A stretch of 29,430 nt of DNA, from positions 1 to 29,430 of the forward strand of contig NZ_JAVKPK010000048.1 in assembly GCF_031461075.1 (NCBI RefSeq). The letters are read 5' to 3'. The DNA comes from Methanosarcina baikalica. Lineage in GTDB: Archaea > Halobacteriota > Methanosarcinia > Methanosarcinales > Methanosarcinaceae. Numbering within the stretch: position 1 is the first letter of the stretch; every line of letters starts with the position of its first letter. The translations under genes were made by a program, and so were the position numbers. Shown in pieces: positions 14,708-22,816 of this stretch. Below the pieces are notes generated by a model. That model made no database searches. It had not been told where the DNA came from and saw only the letters and a program-made list of their open reading frames with translations.

Positions 14708-15880
14708 ATGAGAGACGTAGCAATTATCGGAGTAAAGAATACCAGGTTCGGGGAACTCTGGGAACAGTCCCTGAGGGACATAGTGGTAGAAGCCGGGATA
14801 GGAGCAATCGCAGATGCAGGTGTTAGCGGAAAAGAAATCGATGCTCTCTATGTAGGAAACATGAGTGGAGGCCGGTTTGTTGACCAGGAACACATAGGGG
14901 CTCTTATTGCGGATTATTCGGGGCTTTCCAGGAACCTGCATGTTCCGGCTACCAGAGTTGAAGCTGCCTGTGCTTCGGGTGGACTTGCCATGCGCCAGGC
15001 CATCATGTCTGTGGCTTCAGGTTATAGCGATATCGTGGTTGCAGCAGGAGCAGAAAAAATGACTGATGTCGGCTCTGAAGAAGCATCTTCAGCTCTTGCA
15101 GCAGCAGCTGACCGGGAATGGGAAGGCATGGCAGGGGCAACTTTCCCCGGGCTCTATGCAATGATTGCAAAGCTGCATATGCACAGGTACGGGACCACCA
15201 GCGAACAGCTTGCCGAGGTTGCCGTAAAGAATCATAAAAATGGCTCTTTTAACCCCATTGCTCAGTATAAAAACGTAATTAGTGTGGACGATGTGTTGAA
15301 CTCTATAATGGTAGCAGATCCTCTGCATATTTTTGACTGTTCTCCAATAACAGATGGGGCTTCAGCTCTTGTGCTTGCTCCTGCCGACGTTGCCCATAAA
15401 TACACTGATACTCCCATTTACATCAAGGCAACAGCCCAGGCTAGTGACACGATTGCGCTTCATGACAGGAGGGACATAACAACCCTGGATGCAACTGTAG
15501 TGGCTGCAGAGCGGGCATATTCCATGGCAAAACTGAGACCTGAAGATATCGATCTTGTGGAAGTACACGATTGCTTTACTATTGCCGAGATATGCGCTAT
15601 TGAAGACCTCGGGTTTGCAGAGAAAGGGAAAGGCGGAATTGTCACTGCAAACGGAGAAACTGCAATAGGAGGCAGAATTCCTGTCAACACATCAGGAGGC
15701 CTCAAAGCCTGCGGACATCCTGTAGGAGCAACAGGCATAAAACAGGCTGTTGAAATCGCAACCCAGTTGCGTGGGGATGCAGGCAAGCGCCAGGTAGCAG
15801 GCGCAGAGTACGGGATGACCCACAATGTTGGAGGGTCAGGAGCGACAGCAGTAGTACATATCTTCTCAAGGGAGAGGTGA
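14708..15880 (+). CDS. Acetyl-CoA C-acetyltransferase (archaeal thiolase)
   Basis: A 390-residue thiolase that makes acetoacetyl-CoA from two acetyl-CoA. The nucleophile is C88 in VEAACASGGLAMRQA. The His-containing motif is GGLKACGHPVGATGIKQA, and the C-terminal motif is MTHNVGGSGATAVVHIF; HDCFTIAEI is the conserved segment before them. GGGGTG lies before ATG 14708. It lies between HMG-CoA synthase and the DUF35 gene, spaced 17 and 6 bases. Thiolysis is favoured thermodynamically, and the complex with HMG-CoA synthase pulls the reaction forward. Confidence 0.95.
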   Translation: MRDVAIIGVKNTRFGELWEQSLRDIVVEAGIGAIADAGVSGKEIDALYVGNMSGGRFVDQEHIGALIADYSGLSRNLHVPATRVEAACASGGLAMRQAIMSVASGYSDIVVAAGAEKMTDVGSEEASSALAAAADREWEGMAGATFPGLYAMIAKLHMHRYGTTSEQLAEVAVKNHKNGSFNPIAQYKNVISVDDVLNSIMVADPLHIFDCSPITDGASALVLAPADVAHKYTDTPIYIKATAQASDTIALHDRRDITTLDATVVAAERAYSMAKLRPEDIDLVEVHDCFTIAEICAIEDLGFAEKGKGGIVTANGETAIGGRIPVNTSGGLKACGHPVGATGIKQAVEIATQLRGDAGKRQVAGAEYGMTHNVGGSGATAVVHIFSRER

Positions 15881-15886
15881 TATCCG

Positions 15887-16285
15887 ATGTCTTCCGTTCC
15901 AAGATTCTGGAGAAATCTCGGCAGCAGGTATAACCTTGAAGGTACCCGCTGTAAAGAATGTGGGGAATATTTCTATCCCCCGCGTAACGTTTGCGTAAAC
16001 TGCAGGCGTGTGGGCCAGATTGAACCTTATAAATTCAAAGGCACTGGCGAAATCGTAACCTATACATTAATCCACACAGCTGCGGAAGGTTTTGAAAACC
16101 AGGCCCCTTACACCCTTGCAATAATCAAACTGGATGAAGGGCCGCGCCTTACTTCTCAGGTGGTTGGCAACCCCGAAAAGATGCATATCGGAATGAGGGT
16201 AAGACCCGTTTTCCGTAAGCTCGGGGAAGACGGCGAACACGGCATGATTTACTACGGTACCAAATTCGTCCCTGCAGATGCCTGA
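15887..16285 (+). CDS. DUF35 zinc-ribbon/OB-fold protein of the thiolase-HMG-CoA synthase complex
   Basis: A 132-residue protein. An N-terminal helix (MSSVPRFWRNLGSRYNLEGT) is followed by a zinc ribbon with C22-x2-C25 and C36-x2-C39 (RCKECGEYFYPPRNVCVNCR), then an OB-fold starting about GTGEIVTYTLIHTAAEGF. DUF35 proteins act as the scaffold of the archaeal thiolase/HMG-CoA synthase complex and bind CoA so that the acetoacetyl-CoA intermediate is transferred without release. The gene starts 6 bases after the thiolase stop, with AGGTGAT in the overlap region acting as ribosome binding site. It is the last gene of the operon, unless the CYTH gene 92 bases on is included. Confidence 0.95.
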   Translation: MSSVPRFWRNLGSRYNLEGTRCKECGEYFYPPRNVCVNCRRVGQIEPYKFKGTGEIVTYTLIHTAAEGFENQAPYTLAIIKLDEGPRLTSQVVGNPEKMHIGMRVRPVFRKLGEDGEHGMIYYGTKFVPADA

Positions 16286-16289
16286 GTAG

Positions 16290-16306
16290 ATCCGAATTTT
16301 CCGGAT
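16290..16306 (+). terminator. Weak hairpin after the mevalonate operon
   Basis: ATCCG and CGGAT form a 5-bp stem around a 7-base AATTTTC loop, 5 bases after the DUF35 stop. There is no long T run behind it, so it may only be a partial terminator or a 3'-end stabiliser. Confidence 0.25.
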
Positions 16307-16377
16307 TCTGTTAATAGATTACTTAATTGAATATTTTCCCGGCTTTAACGGGCTTTAACTGGAGATGTCTGGAAACT

Positions 16378-16911
16378 ATGATTGAAGTAGAAGTCAAGGT
16401 CAGAGCGGATCATTCAAAGGTCCGCTCCATCCTTAAGAAAATAGGAGCAATAAAAATCGGGGTTGAGAACCAGTCCGATACCTATTTTGCAGCTCCTCAC
16501 AGGGATTTTGCAAAAACCGACGAGGCACTCAGGATCCGTTCCCTGGACGGCCAGGCTGTGTTGACTTACAAAGGCCCCAAACTTGATGCTGTCTCCAAAA
16601 CCCGGGAAGAACTTGAAACTCCTGTAGACGAAGCCACTACCACAGAAATACTCCATGCCCTTGGCTTCCGAGAAGCCGGAGTCGTCCGTAAAATAAGGGA
16701 AGTCTTCAGGGCAGGAGAGATAACTGTCTGTCTGGACGCAGTCGAAGGGCTCGGAGAGTTTCTGGAAGTCGAAATAGTAGCTGAAAACGAAAAAGAGCTC
16801 GAAATTTCAAGGGCAAAGTTATTTGAATTACTAAAACAGTTCGGCGCAGGGGAAAAGGATTCTATCCGGACTTCTTATCTCGAAATGGTACTGGAAAAAA
16901 GTAATGATTAA
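16378..16911 (+). CDS. CYTH-domain protein (class IV adenylate cyclase/CyaB-like)
   Basis: A 177-residue protein. It begins with the diagnostic E-x-E-x-K motif (MIEVEVKVRA, E3, E5, K7). Further acidic and basic residues follow, as expected of the triphosphate tunnel: ALRIRSLDGQAVLTYKGPK, KTREELETPV, VVRKIREVFRAGEITVCLDA, GLGEFLEVEIVAEN. The family binds triphosphates with divalent metals in a beta-tunnel. Members include class IV adenylate cyclase and thiamine triphosphatase or tripolyphosphatase, and the substrate cannot be told from sequence alone. The ATG at 16378 is preferred over the earlier TTG 16327. It is 92 bases after DUF35, perhaps a separate transcript. Confidence 0.85.
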   Translation: MIEVEVKVRADHSKVRSILKKIGAIKIGVENQSDTYFAAPHRDFAKTDEALRIRSLDGQAVLTYKGPKLDAVSKTREELETPVDEATTTEILHALGFREAGVVRKIREVFRAGEITVCLDAVEGLGEFLEVEIVAENEKELEISRAKLFELLKQFGAGEKDSIRTSYLEMVLEKSND

Positions 16912-16953
16912 CGCATCCGGATAACTCCATTATTTTTTCAACTATGTTTATAA

Positions 16954-17082
16954 GAGCTTATCCTGAAACCCATTTTGTTCTTAGGCATTAAAAATTTTTA
17001 GGATTGTTTTCATGATTTGAAACTCCATTGATTATTCAATACAAGTTTCTAAAAAGCAAGTTTTGAGTTTTGAGATAAACTC
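16954..17082. repeat. Family A palindromic-ended element, copy 2 (inverted)
   Basis: About 129 bp. The left end is GAGCTTATCCTGAAA and the right end TTTTGAGATAAACTC. It aligns with the reverse complement of 21319-21449: shared blocks include TTTTCATGAT, TTGATTATT, and TTTTGAGTTTTG. It fills the gap between the CYTH gene and the minus-strand surface protein gene, so it lies in a convergent intergenic region. Confidence 0.7.
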
Positions 17083-17116
17083 TTAAAATATTATTATCCT
17101 CTGGATTGTATAATTA

Positions 17117-17806
17117 TTACGTAGTCCTTCTCATATACGTAACTGCCCCCAGCAACGCTGAAAGTACCCAGACAGGGCTTATGAAAGGAGTAGTATTTGG
17201 TTTCCGGGTCTGATTGGAATTTTCTTCCTTCTCGGTTGTTGTTCCCGTATTCTCTGTCGTTTTGGTATCGTTTGCGTCATTAACGGTTTGATTTCCTTCT
17301 TGCTTGTCTAATGCTCCTGTATTTTCTACTATTTCGGTCTCGTTAGTCTTATTTCCTGTTTGATTTTCTTCCGGCCACTTGCCCTGAGTTTTCAACTCCT
17401 TAATTACTGCATCTCTGTCTGAAGCCGGGCGTTTCCCTGGAAAGCCAAAAGTCACACGGAAAAGCTGTTTATTTAGATCTGCATCTTTTAACATTATAAG
17501 TACGGATTCATTCAAGGTAAACTCGGCTTCATCTTCGGTCCATAAATTGGTTCCTGTTTCGGTTCTCACTTTTATAGTCTTTGCAGGCAGGGGATTATAA
17601 AGCCACTCGTTAACTGTAATTGTAAAAATCGTGTATTTGCCGTAGTCAATCATCTTACTTACTGTACCTATTACTATGCGGTCAGAGTTATCTATCTGAT
17701 ACGGAATTTCGTCCGTTTTTGCATCTAACATGGCTGCTGCTAGGCTTGGAGTCAAAAGAAGCAGTATAAGTGCAAAAAATATGGAAAGCGAATTCAGTTG
17801 TTTCAT
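17117..17806 (-). CDS. Secreted surface protein with sequon-rich linker and archaeosortase-like C-terminal anchor
   Basis: A 229-residue protein. The N-terminus is a signal peptide (KQLNSLSIFFALILLLLTPS, then LAAA). The globular part is about residues 27-150 and I cannot place it in a family. A Thr/Asn/Glu-rich linker (about 150-206) carries several N-x-T sequons (NQT, NKT, NET, NQT, NDT, NQT, NTT). The tail is TPF, a hydrophobic helix (ISPVWVLSALLGAVTYM) and RR. Linker, helix and basic end form a layout typical of PGF-CTERM-like sorting signals processed by archaeosortase, although the signature is variant. CAGGAGAATTAG precedes ATG 17806. Probably membrane- or lipid-anchored on the cell surface. 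Confidence 0.7.
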   Translation of the reverse strand: MKQLNSLSIFFALILLLLTPSLAAAMLDAKTDEIPYQIDNSDRIVIGTVSKMIDYGKYTIFTITVNEWLYNPLPAKTIKVRTETGTNLWTEDEAEFTLNESVLIMLKDADLNKQLFRVTFGFPGKRPASDRDAVIKELKTQGKWPEENQTGNKTNETEIVENTGALDKQEGNQTVNDANDTKTTENTGTTTEKEENSNQTRKPNTTPFISPVWVLSALLGAVTYMRRTT

Positions 17807-18327
17807 CTAATTCTCCTGTTCTTTATTTTTATTTAGTAAAGAGTAGGCTATCGAAATTATATGGCTGGATTTTTCATGATTTATTGTAGTAATGTTTGTC
17901 TTTTGTTTATTGAGACAAATTGGTCTAGCTTCATTAAGGTTCAAAAAAACAAAGGCAGAAAAAAGAGGAAATCCATTAAGATAACTTGCTTCATATTTAT
18001 TAGATCTCTTCAACTCTATAAAAATGTTCTTTCATATCGAAAGAATAAATTTTCTTTTTATCCGGGATTACATTGTTGATGTTTGAGCAAAAAGAAATAG
18101 TGGATAATCCTGAACTCTTTTTCTAACTCAGCCCCCGAAATTAGTCATTTCACCTATTCTGTCATTTTCTAGCTTGGTAAAGAGGATTTCAGGTTTTGCA
18201 GGTTTAGTATCTGATACAATCACAGCAAAGGCTTTAATAGTGTTGAAGTTACTTTCTATATACGCACATATGAACAGATGTTCACATATCCCATTCTTTA
18301 AATATTATTCCAATTAGAGGGCTAACT
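17807..18327. other. Intergenic region upstream of the metal-resistance cassette
   Basis: About 520 bases with no supported gene. The two open frames (17807-18013 minus, 17861-18079 plus) lack ribosome binding sites and have AT-driven composition. The last 80 bases hold the cadC promoter and operator. Confidence 0.5.
18253..18290 (+). promoter_or_regulatory. Promoter with ArsR/SmtB-type operator for the metal cassette
   Basis: TTTCTATATAC at 18253-18263 is a candidate TATA box. TGAACAGATGTTCA at 18271-18284 is a perfect 6-2-6 inverted repeat flanked by ATA and CATAT. It closely resembles the ATATGAACA...TGTTCA-type operators of SmtB/ArsR repressors. Its position, about 10-25 bases after the TATA box at the expected start site, would let a bound repressor block transcription. 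A second AT-rich stretch (TTTAAATATT, 18297-18306) is an alternative TATA box. Confidence 0.6.
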
Positions 18328-18705
18328 GTGGTTGAACTGGATAGATGTGATATCAATTGTATACATGACGAGGCGGTACAAGCAGTACGACAAGCCCTAT
18401 TTGGTGAAGATGTAGCTGCTTCACTGGCAGAACTGTTCAAGGCCCTGGGAGATCCGACAAGAGTGAAGATCTTGTTTTCCTTAATGACCAGAGAACTGTG
18501 TGTTTGTGACCTCACCGCTGTAATAGGAGTTTCTGATTCAGCAGTATCTCATCAGCTTAGAGTTCTCCGAACTTTGCGTCTTGTCAAGTTCCGGAGGGAA
18601 GGCAAGATCCTGTATTATTCACTGGCTGATGATCACATTGAGAGATTATTCGCTCAAGGGCTAGAGCATGTTACCGAACCTAAATCCGAAATGAATGAGG
18701 AATGA
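18328..18705 (+). CDS. cadC: ArsR/SmtB-family metal sensor, CadC-type
   Basis: A 125-residue winged-helix repressor that releases DNA on binding Cd, Pb, Zn or Bi. Starting from GTG 18328, the cysteines are C7, C11 (MVELDRCDINC), C58 and C60 (ELCVCDL). The second site would be D101, H103 (LADDHIE), H114 and E117 (GLEHVTE). These are the same residues and numbers known for Staphylococcus aureus CadC, where the Cys set is the regulatory alpha3N site and the Asp/His/His/Glu set the alpha5 site. The recognition helix is SDSAVSHQLRVLRTL. GAGGG lies 6 bases before the GTG. It precedes the ATPase by 3 bases. The operator is immediately upstream, implying autoregulation. Confidence 0.9.
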   Translation: MVELDRCDINCIHDEAVQAVRQALFGEDVAASLAELFKALGDPTRVKILFSLMTRELCVCDLTAVIGVSDSAVSHQLRVLRTLRLVKFRREGKILYYSLADDHIERLFAQGLEHVTEPKSEMNEE

Positions 18706-18708
18706 GCT

Positions 18709-21084
18709 ATGGCCGAGGCGCCAGAAAGGACGGAATCAACAGTATTCTCCAAATTGCTCGTGACCGGCATGGACTGTCCGGATTGCGCGGCTAAAGTAGA
18801 AAAAGCTGTTAAACGTATGCCTGGAGTTGGTAATGCTACAATTGTTTTCCCTGCCGGAAGACTCGATGTAGAGTACGATTCGCAGCAAACAGGTGTTACT
18901 CAAGTTTTAGACAAGATTAAAAAGTTAGGTTATGAGGCACGAGAAGACGACCAAAAAATATCAACGGTTTCTCAAACCACTGATTTTTGTATCATAGGAA
19001 TGGACTGCGCGGACTGTGCGGCTAAGTTGGAAAAACGTATGGCTAAGGTCCCTGGAATCGAGACTGCACACGTTAATTTCGGCGCTTCCAAAATGACGGT
19101 AAGTCATAGTGGCCCAGTGGCAGAAATCCTGTCAACGATTGAAAAAATGGGTTATTCGGGGAAAGTGGACGAGGGCCTTCGGATAACAAATGAACCGGCT
19201 AGTTTCTGGAAATCAAATCAGTATGCCAGACCCACAGTGATTTCTTTAATTATGTTGGTCTCCGGGCTTATTGCCGGGAAGCTGGAAGCACAGACGTTGA
19301 TAGTCAATGGGCTGTTCCTGATCGGGATTTGCCTGGGTGGCTTTCTACCAGCCAGGAACGGCATTTCCGTACTAATCAATGCCCGGGAATTTGACATGAA
19401 TTTCCTGATGACCATAGCAGTAGTCGGCGCTTCGGCGCTCAGTGCTTTTGAAGAGGCCGCAACGGTCGTATTTCTTTTCTCTTTTGGAAATGCTCTTCAG
19501 GGCTATACCCTCGATAAAACAAGGAATTCCATTAGGGCTTTAATGGAAATCGCACCAAAGGAGGCCCTGGTCAGGCGAGGAATAACTGAAATAACGTTGC
19601 AGGTAAAAGAAATCGTACTCGGAGACGTTATTATCGTTCGTCCCGGTGAAAGAATTGCGATGGATGGCAAAGTGTCTACCGGTTACTCTACAGTGAATCA
19701 GGCCCCGATCACAGGAGAGTCCATCCCGGTGGAGAAGCAGCCCGGGGACGAGATATATGCGGGAACGGTCAACGAACGCGGTTCGCTTGAGGTCAAAGTT
19801 ACCAAACTGGCCAAGGACAATACGATATCCAGAATCATTCACATGGTTGAGGAAGCTCAGGGGCAGCGAGCCCCATCTCAACAATTTGTCGATAAGTTCG
19901 CAAAATATTATACCCCTATGGTTATAGTCCTGGCTGCCCTTGTTGCCGCGCTGCCCCCACTGCTTTTCGGGCAACCATTCGAGAAATGGTTTTACGAAGC
20001 CATGGCTATGCTACTGGTAGCGTGCCCTTGCGCACTGGTTATATCCACACCTGTATCCATCGTATCTGCGATTGGTAACGCGGCGAAAAACGGTGTACTC
20101 ATTAAAGGAGGTATGTACCTGGAAGCAGTCGGGGCTTTGTCAGTGATTGCCTTTGACAAAACCGGCACCCTTACGGAGGGAAAGCCACAGGTAACCGATA
20201 TTATTCCTATTGATGGTATCCCTGATAAGGAATTCTTATCAATAGCCTCGGCAATTGAAAGTCGGTCAGAACACCCTCTAGCCGAGGCGATTGTCAAATC
20301 TGCGAAAGAACATGGAGCCGAAATCTCCAGTATATCTGCATTTGAGGCGATTCCCGGTAAAGGGGCCAGAGCAATGGTTCAGGGCAAGACTTATCAGATC
20401 GGTAATTCCAGGTTATTTTCCGAACAGACAATAGATCTGAAACATGTGGAAGACGAAGTTTCCCGTCTGCAAAACGAAGGGAAAACCGTAATGATGCTGG
20501 GAGATGATAAACGCATTTTGGGCCTTATCGCTGTGGCGGATGTATTGCGGGAAAATTCCGGACAGGCTATCAATAAGCTGAAAAAAGCAGGTATTAAAAA
20601 AATCATTATGCTTACTGGAGATAATGAAAGCACTGCTCGTGCTATCGCCACAAAAGCGGGAGTCGATGATTTCCGAGCAGACTTATTACCGGAAGACAAG
20701 GTAGATGCGATTAAGAGCCTTCTTGTTGAGCATGGCAAGGTAGCTATGGTGGGAGACGGCGTCAATGATGCTCCGGCTCTGGCAATATCCACAGTCGGTA
20801 TTGCAATGGGGGCTGCAGGCACTGATACGGCACTGGAAACTGCGGATATCGCCTTGATGGCTGACGACCTGACAAAACTGACTGACACGATAAAATTAAG
20901 CCGGAAAACATTAGGCATCATCAAACAAAATATTGCATTTGCTTTGATAGTTAAAGGATTAATTCTTCTGCTGGTCATCCCAGGCTGGCTGACGCTGTGG
21001 CTGGCTGTTGCAGGAGATATGGGAAGCTCGCTTCTGGTTACCCTAAATGCAATGAGATTATTGAGAGTTAAACATGAGGATTAA
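18709..21084 (+). CDS. cadA: Zn/Cd/Pb-exporting P1B-type ATPase
   Basis: A 791-residue heavy-metal pump. Two N-terminal HMA domains have GMDCPDC (C23, C26) and GMDCADC (C100, C103). The catalytic core contains TGES (335-338), the metal-binding CPC in a membrane helix (439-441, VACPCALVIS), the phosphorylation site DKTGT (D483), the HP motif (522-523) and VGDGVNDAP (681-689). In the last helices K749 and D770 (VAGDMGSSL) are 21 residues apart, the K...DxG pattern of the P1B-2 subgroup. The pump is therefore predicted to export Zn2+, Cd2+ or Pb2+, not copper. GAGGAATGAGCT before the ATG overlaps the end of cadC. It is the central gene of the cadC-cadA-HMA cassette. Confidence 0.95.
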   Translation: MAEAPERTESTVFSKLLVTGMDCPDCAAKVEKAVKRMPGVGNATIVFPAGRLDVEYDSQQTGVTQVLDKIKKLGYEAREDDQKISTVSQTTDFCIIGMDCADCAAKLEKRMAKVPGIETAHVNFGASKMTVSHSGPVAEILSTIEKMGYSGKVDEGLRITNEPASFWKSNQYARPTVISLIMLVSGLIAGKLEAQTLIVNGLFLIGICLGGFLPARNGISVLINAREFDMNFLMTIAVVGASALSAFEEAATVVFLFSFGNALQGYTLDKTRNSIRALMEIAPKEALVRRGITEITLQVKEIVLGDVIIVRPGERIAMDGKVSTGYSTVNQAPITGESIPVEKQPGDEIYAGTVNERGSLEVKVTKLAKDNTISRIIHMVEEAQGQRAPSQQFVDKFAKYYTPMVIVLAALVAALPPLLFGQPFEKWFYEAMAMLLVACPCALVISTPVSIVSAIGNAAKNGVLIKGGMYLEAVGALSVIAFDKTGTLTEGKPQVTDIIPIDGIPDKEFLSIASAIESRSEHPLAEAIVKSAKEHGAEISSISAFEAIPGKGARAMVQGKTYQIGNSRLFSEQTIDLKHVEDEVSRLQNEGKTVMMLGDDKRILGLIAVADVLRENSGQAINKLKKAGIKKIIMLTGDNESTARAIATKAGVDDFRADLLPEDKVDAIKSLLVEHGKVAMVGDGVNDAPALAISTVGIAMGAAGTDTALETADIALMADDLTKLTDTIKLSRKTLGIIKQNIAFALIVKGLILLLVIPGWLTLWLAVAGDMGSSLLVTLNAMRLLRVKHED

Positions 21085-21112
21085 ACGAATCCATGAATAA
21101 GGAGAGAAAAAG

Positions 21113-21313
21113 ATGGAAAATTTAAAGGTTTTAGGTGTAGACTGCAACAACTGTGCGGCAAATGTGCGTAAAGCCCTGGAGGACGTAAATGGTATCGAAA
21201 ATCTCGATATCAGGCTTCCAGAAAAAATAGCTGTGGTAACCTTTGATCCTGATAAAGTTAGCAAGCAGGAAATTACCGAAAAAGTGGAAGATTTCGGCTT
21301 CGATGTAGAATAA
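21113..21313 (+). CDS. Small HMA-domain metal-binding protein
   Basis: A 66-residue single HMA domain (beta-alpha-beta-beta-alpha-beta). The metal site is GVDCNNCAANV (C11, C14); it ends ITEKVEDFGFDVE. It resembles CopZ-type metallochaperones and detached N-terminal domains of P1B ATPases. GGAGAGAAAAAG lies just before ATG 21113. It follows cadA by 28 bases in one transcription unit. By neighbourhood it likely handles Zn/Cd/Pb, delivering to or buffering for the pump, although CxxC HMA domains are also common for Cu(I). Element A starts only 5 bases after its stop. Confidence 0.85.
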   Translation: MENLKVLGVDCNNCAANVRKALEDVNGIENLDIRLPEKIAVVTFDPDKVSKQEITEKVEDFGFDVE

Positions 21314-21318
21314 ACAGC

Positions 21319-21449
21319 GAGCTGATCCCAAAACTCAAAATTGAGTCTCTAAATTTCGTATTCTAAATAATCAATCAAGGTTTATGATCATGAAAATTAT
21401 TTATGAAACTCTTACTAATGGTGAATAAAATCGGTTTTGGGATGAGCTC
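21319..21449. repeat. Family A palindromic-ended element, copy 3
   Basis: About 131 bp. The left end GAGCTGATCCCAAAA and right end TTTTGGGATGAGCTC are nearly perfect inverted repeats (14 of 15). It aligns with 3465-3594 in the same orientation and with 16954-17082 inverted. It begins 5 bases after the HMA gene and may terminate or stabilise that transcript as a by-product of its palindromic ends. Confidence 0.8.
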
Positions 21450-21577
21450 AGCATATACTTTGCGGTTCTGGTAACTCCAGTCCTCGACGTTTTTAATTAT
21501 TTGATAAGTCAATTAATAAAATCCCCACTCTTCTTGAGACTTGAGCTTTTTTATTGTTTTTCAATTCATATGTTCAA

Positions 21578-22816
21578 TTACTTTACTATGATATAGTTGG
21601 TCTTCTTCGCTGTGTTACTGCCTGCTGCATTCTTAACTTTCAAGGTAACAGTGTACTTTCCTGCTTTAGTGTATTTATGAGCAGGGCTCTGCAATGTTGA
21701 GGTACTTTTATCTCCAAAGTCCCAGGACCAATAATATGCATCTGTACTCTTATCAGTAAACTGCACATTTAAAGGATGGGTTCCAGTGGTTGGAGATGCA
21801 GTAAAAGCAGCAACTGGAAGGTAACTGATAGTACCCATATAGATATCGGGCTTATCCTGTCCATTACGATAATCTGTCCACACGATTTTGTTATTGTATA
21901 TGGCAGGTGCTACCTGATCTGACTTATCTGTAGTATGTATTTGTTGATGGGTGGCGAGGTCATATGCGTAGATATCCCAGTTCCCATTGCGGTTATCCTG
22001 CCATACTATAGTGTTACCGTAAATTGCAGGAGCTTGCTGAACGGATTTATCTGTAGTGATATGAGTCTCCTTGGAAGTTGAAAGATCGTACATGTAGATA
22101 TCATAGTTTCTATTGCGATCTGCCTCATAAACTATCTTGTTATCGTAAATATCAGGTACACCAATATATTCTTTACCCCAGTCGCCTTTAGTGATTTGAG
22201 TTTGCTTTTTAGTGGAAAGGTCATACATGTAAATATAGTAGTCTCCACCGTTAAATGCGTCAAAGTCCAACCACACTATCTTATTACCATAGATTGAAGG
22301 CTCGAATGATGACATTATCGTTGGTATTTGAGTTTCCTTTTTTGTGGAGAGATCATACATGTAGAGTTCATACCAGCTTTCTTCATCATTAGAAGCATAC
22401 TTGACATAAGTTATCTTGTTTCCATAGATATCAGACGTCGATGCATTGCCGCTTGTAGTAATCCGAGTTTGTTTTTTCGTGGAGAGATCCTGCAAGTAGA
22501 TATCAGAGCCTCCGTTGCGGTAATCCCCCCAAACTACTTTGTTTCCATAAATTGCAGGATTTATCTGATCTGACTGATTTGTAGTGTGAGTTTGCTTTTT
22601 AGTAGAGAGATCTTGTATATAAATATCCCAGTTCCCATTGCGGTTATCCTGCCATACTATATTGTTACTGTAGATTGCAGGACTGGATGCTGTTCCATGA
22701 TTGGTGATTCGAGTTTCACTAATAGATGCCGATACAGTAGACGAAACGAGAATTAAAAATAAAGTCGCAGCTACTGATGCTATAGCTATTGAATAGAGCT
22801 TTTTCCTGTTTCCCAT
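21578..22816 (-). CDS. Surface protein: TolB-like beta-propeller with C-terminal PKD domain
   Basis: A 412-residue secreted protein. Residues 1-31 are a signal peptide (LYSIAIASVAATLFLILVSS, then TVSAS). Residues 32-330 hold about seven repeats of the pattern I-Y-x-N-x-I-V-W-x-D-x-R-N-G-N-x-D-I-Y-x-Y-D-L-S-T-K-K-x-T-x-I-T (for example NIVWQDNRNGNWDIYIQDLS), a TolB-like propeller. Residues 335-412 are a PKD domain (PLNVQFTDKS, SWDFGDKSTSTLQSPAHKY, GKYTVTLKVKNAAGSN). No membrane anchor is seen after the PKD domain. Such proteins are abundant in Methanosarcina cell envelopes; a role in adhesion or matrix binding is inferred. GGAG lies 9 bases before ATG 22816. Confidence 0.9.
   Translation of the reverse strand: MGNRKKLYSIAIASVAATLFLILVSSTVSASISETRITNHGTASSPAIYSNNIVWQDNRNGNWDIYIQDLSTKKQTHTTNQSDQINPAIYGNKVVWGDYRNGGSDIYLQDLSTKKQTRITTSGNASTSDIYGNKITYVKYASNDEESWYELYMYDLSTKKETQIPTIMSSFEPSIYGNKIVWLDFDAFNGGDYYIYMYDLSTKKQTQITKGDWGKEYIGVPDIYDNKIVYEADRNRNYDIYMYDLSTSKETHITTDKSVQQAPAIYGNTIVWQDNRNGNWDIYAYDLATHQQIHTTDKSDQVAPAIYNNKIVWTDYRNGQDKPDIYMGTISYLPVAAFTASPTTGTHPLNVQFTDKSTDAYYWSWDFGDKSTSTLQSPAHKYTKAGKYTVTLKVKNAAGSNTAKKTNYIIVK

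Noticed and set aside
13179..15902. Several long minus-strand frames opposite the mevalonate operon
   Set aside because: They are antisense shadows of GC-richer coding sequence. The plus-strand products have clear catalytic motifs.
18709..21313. Copper efflux as the role of the ATPase cassette, and a direct link to the Met-rich protein
   Set aside because: The K749...D770 signature and the CadC-type sensor indicate Zn/Cd/Pb. The Met-rich gene is 13 kb away without shared regulatory sequence that I can see.
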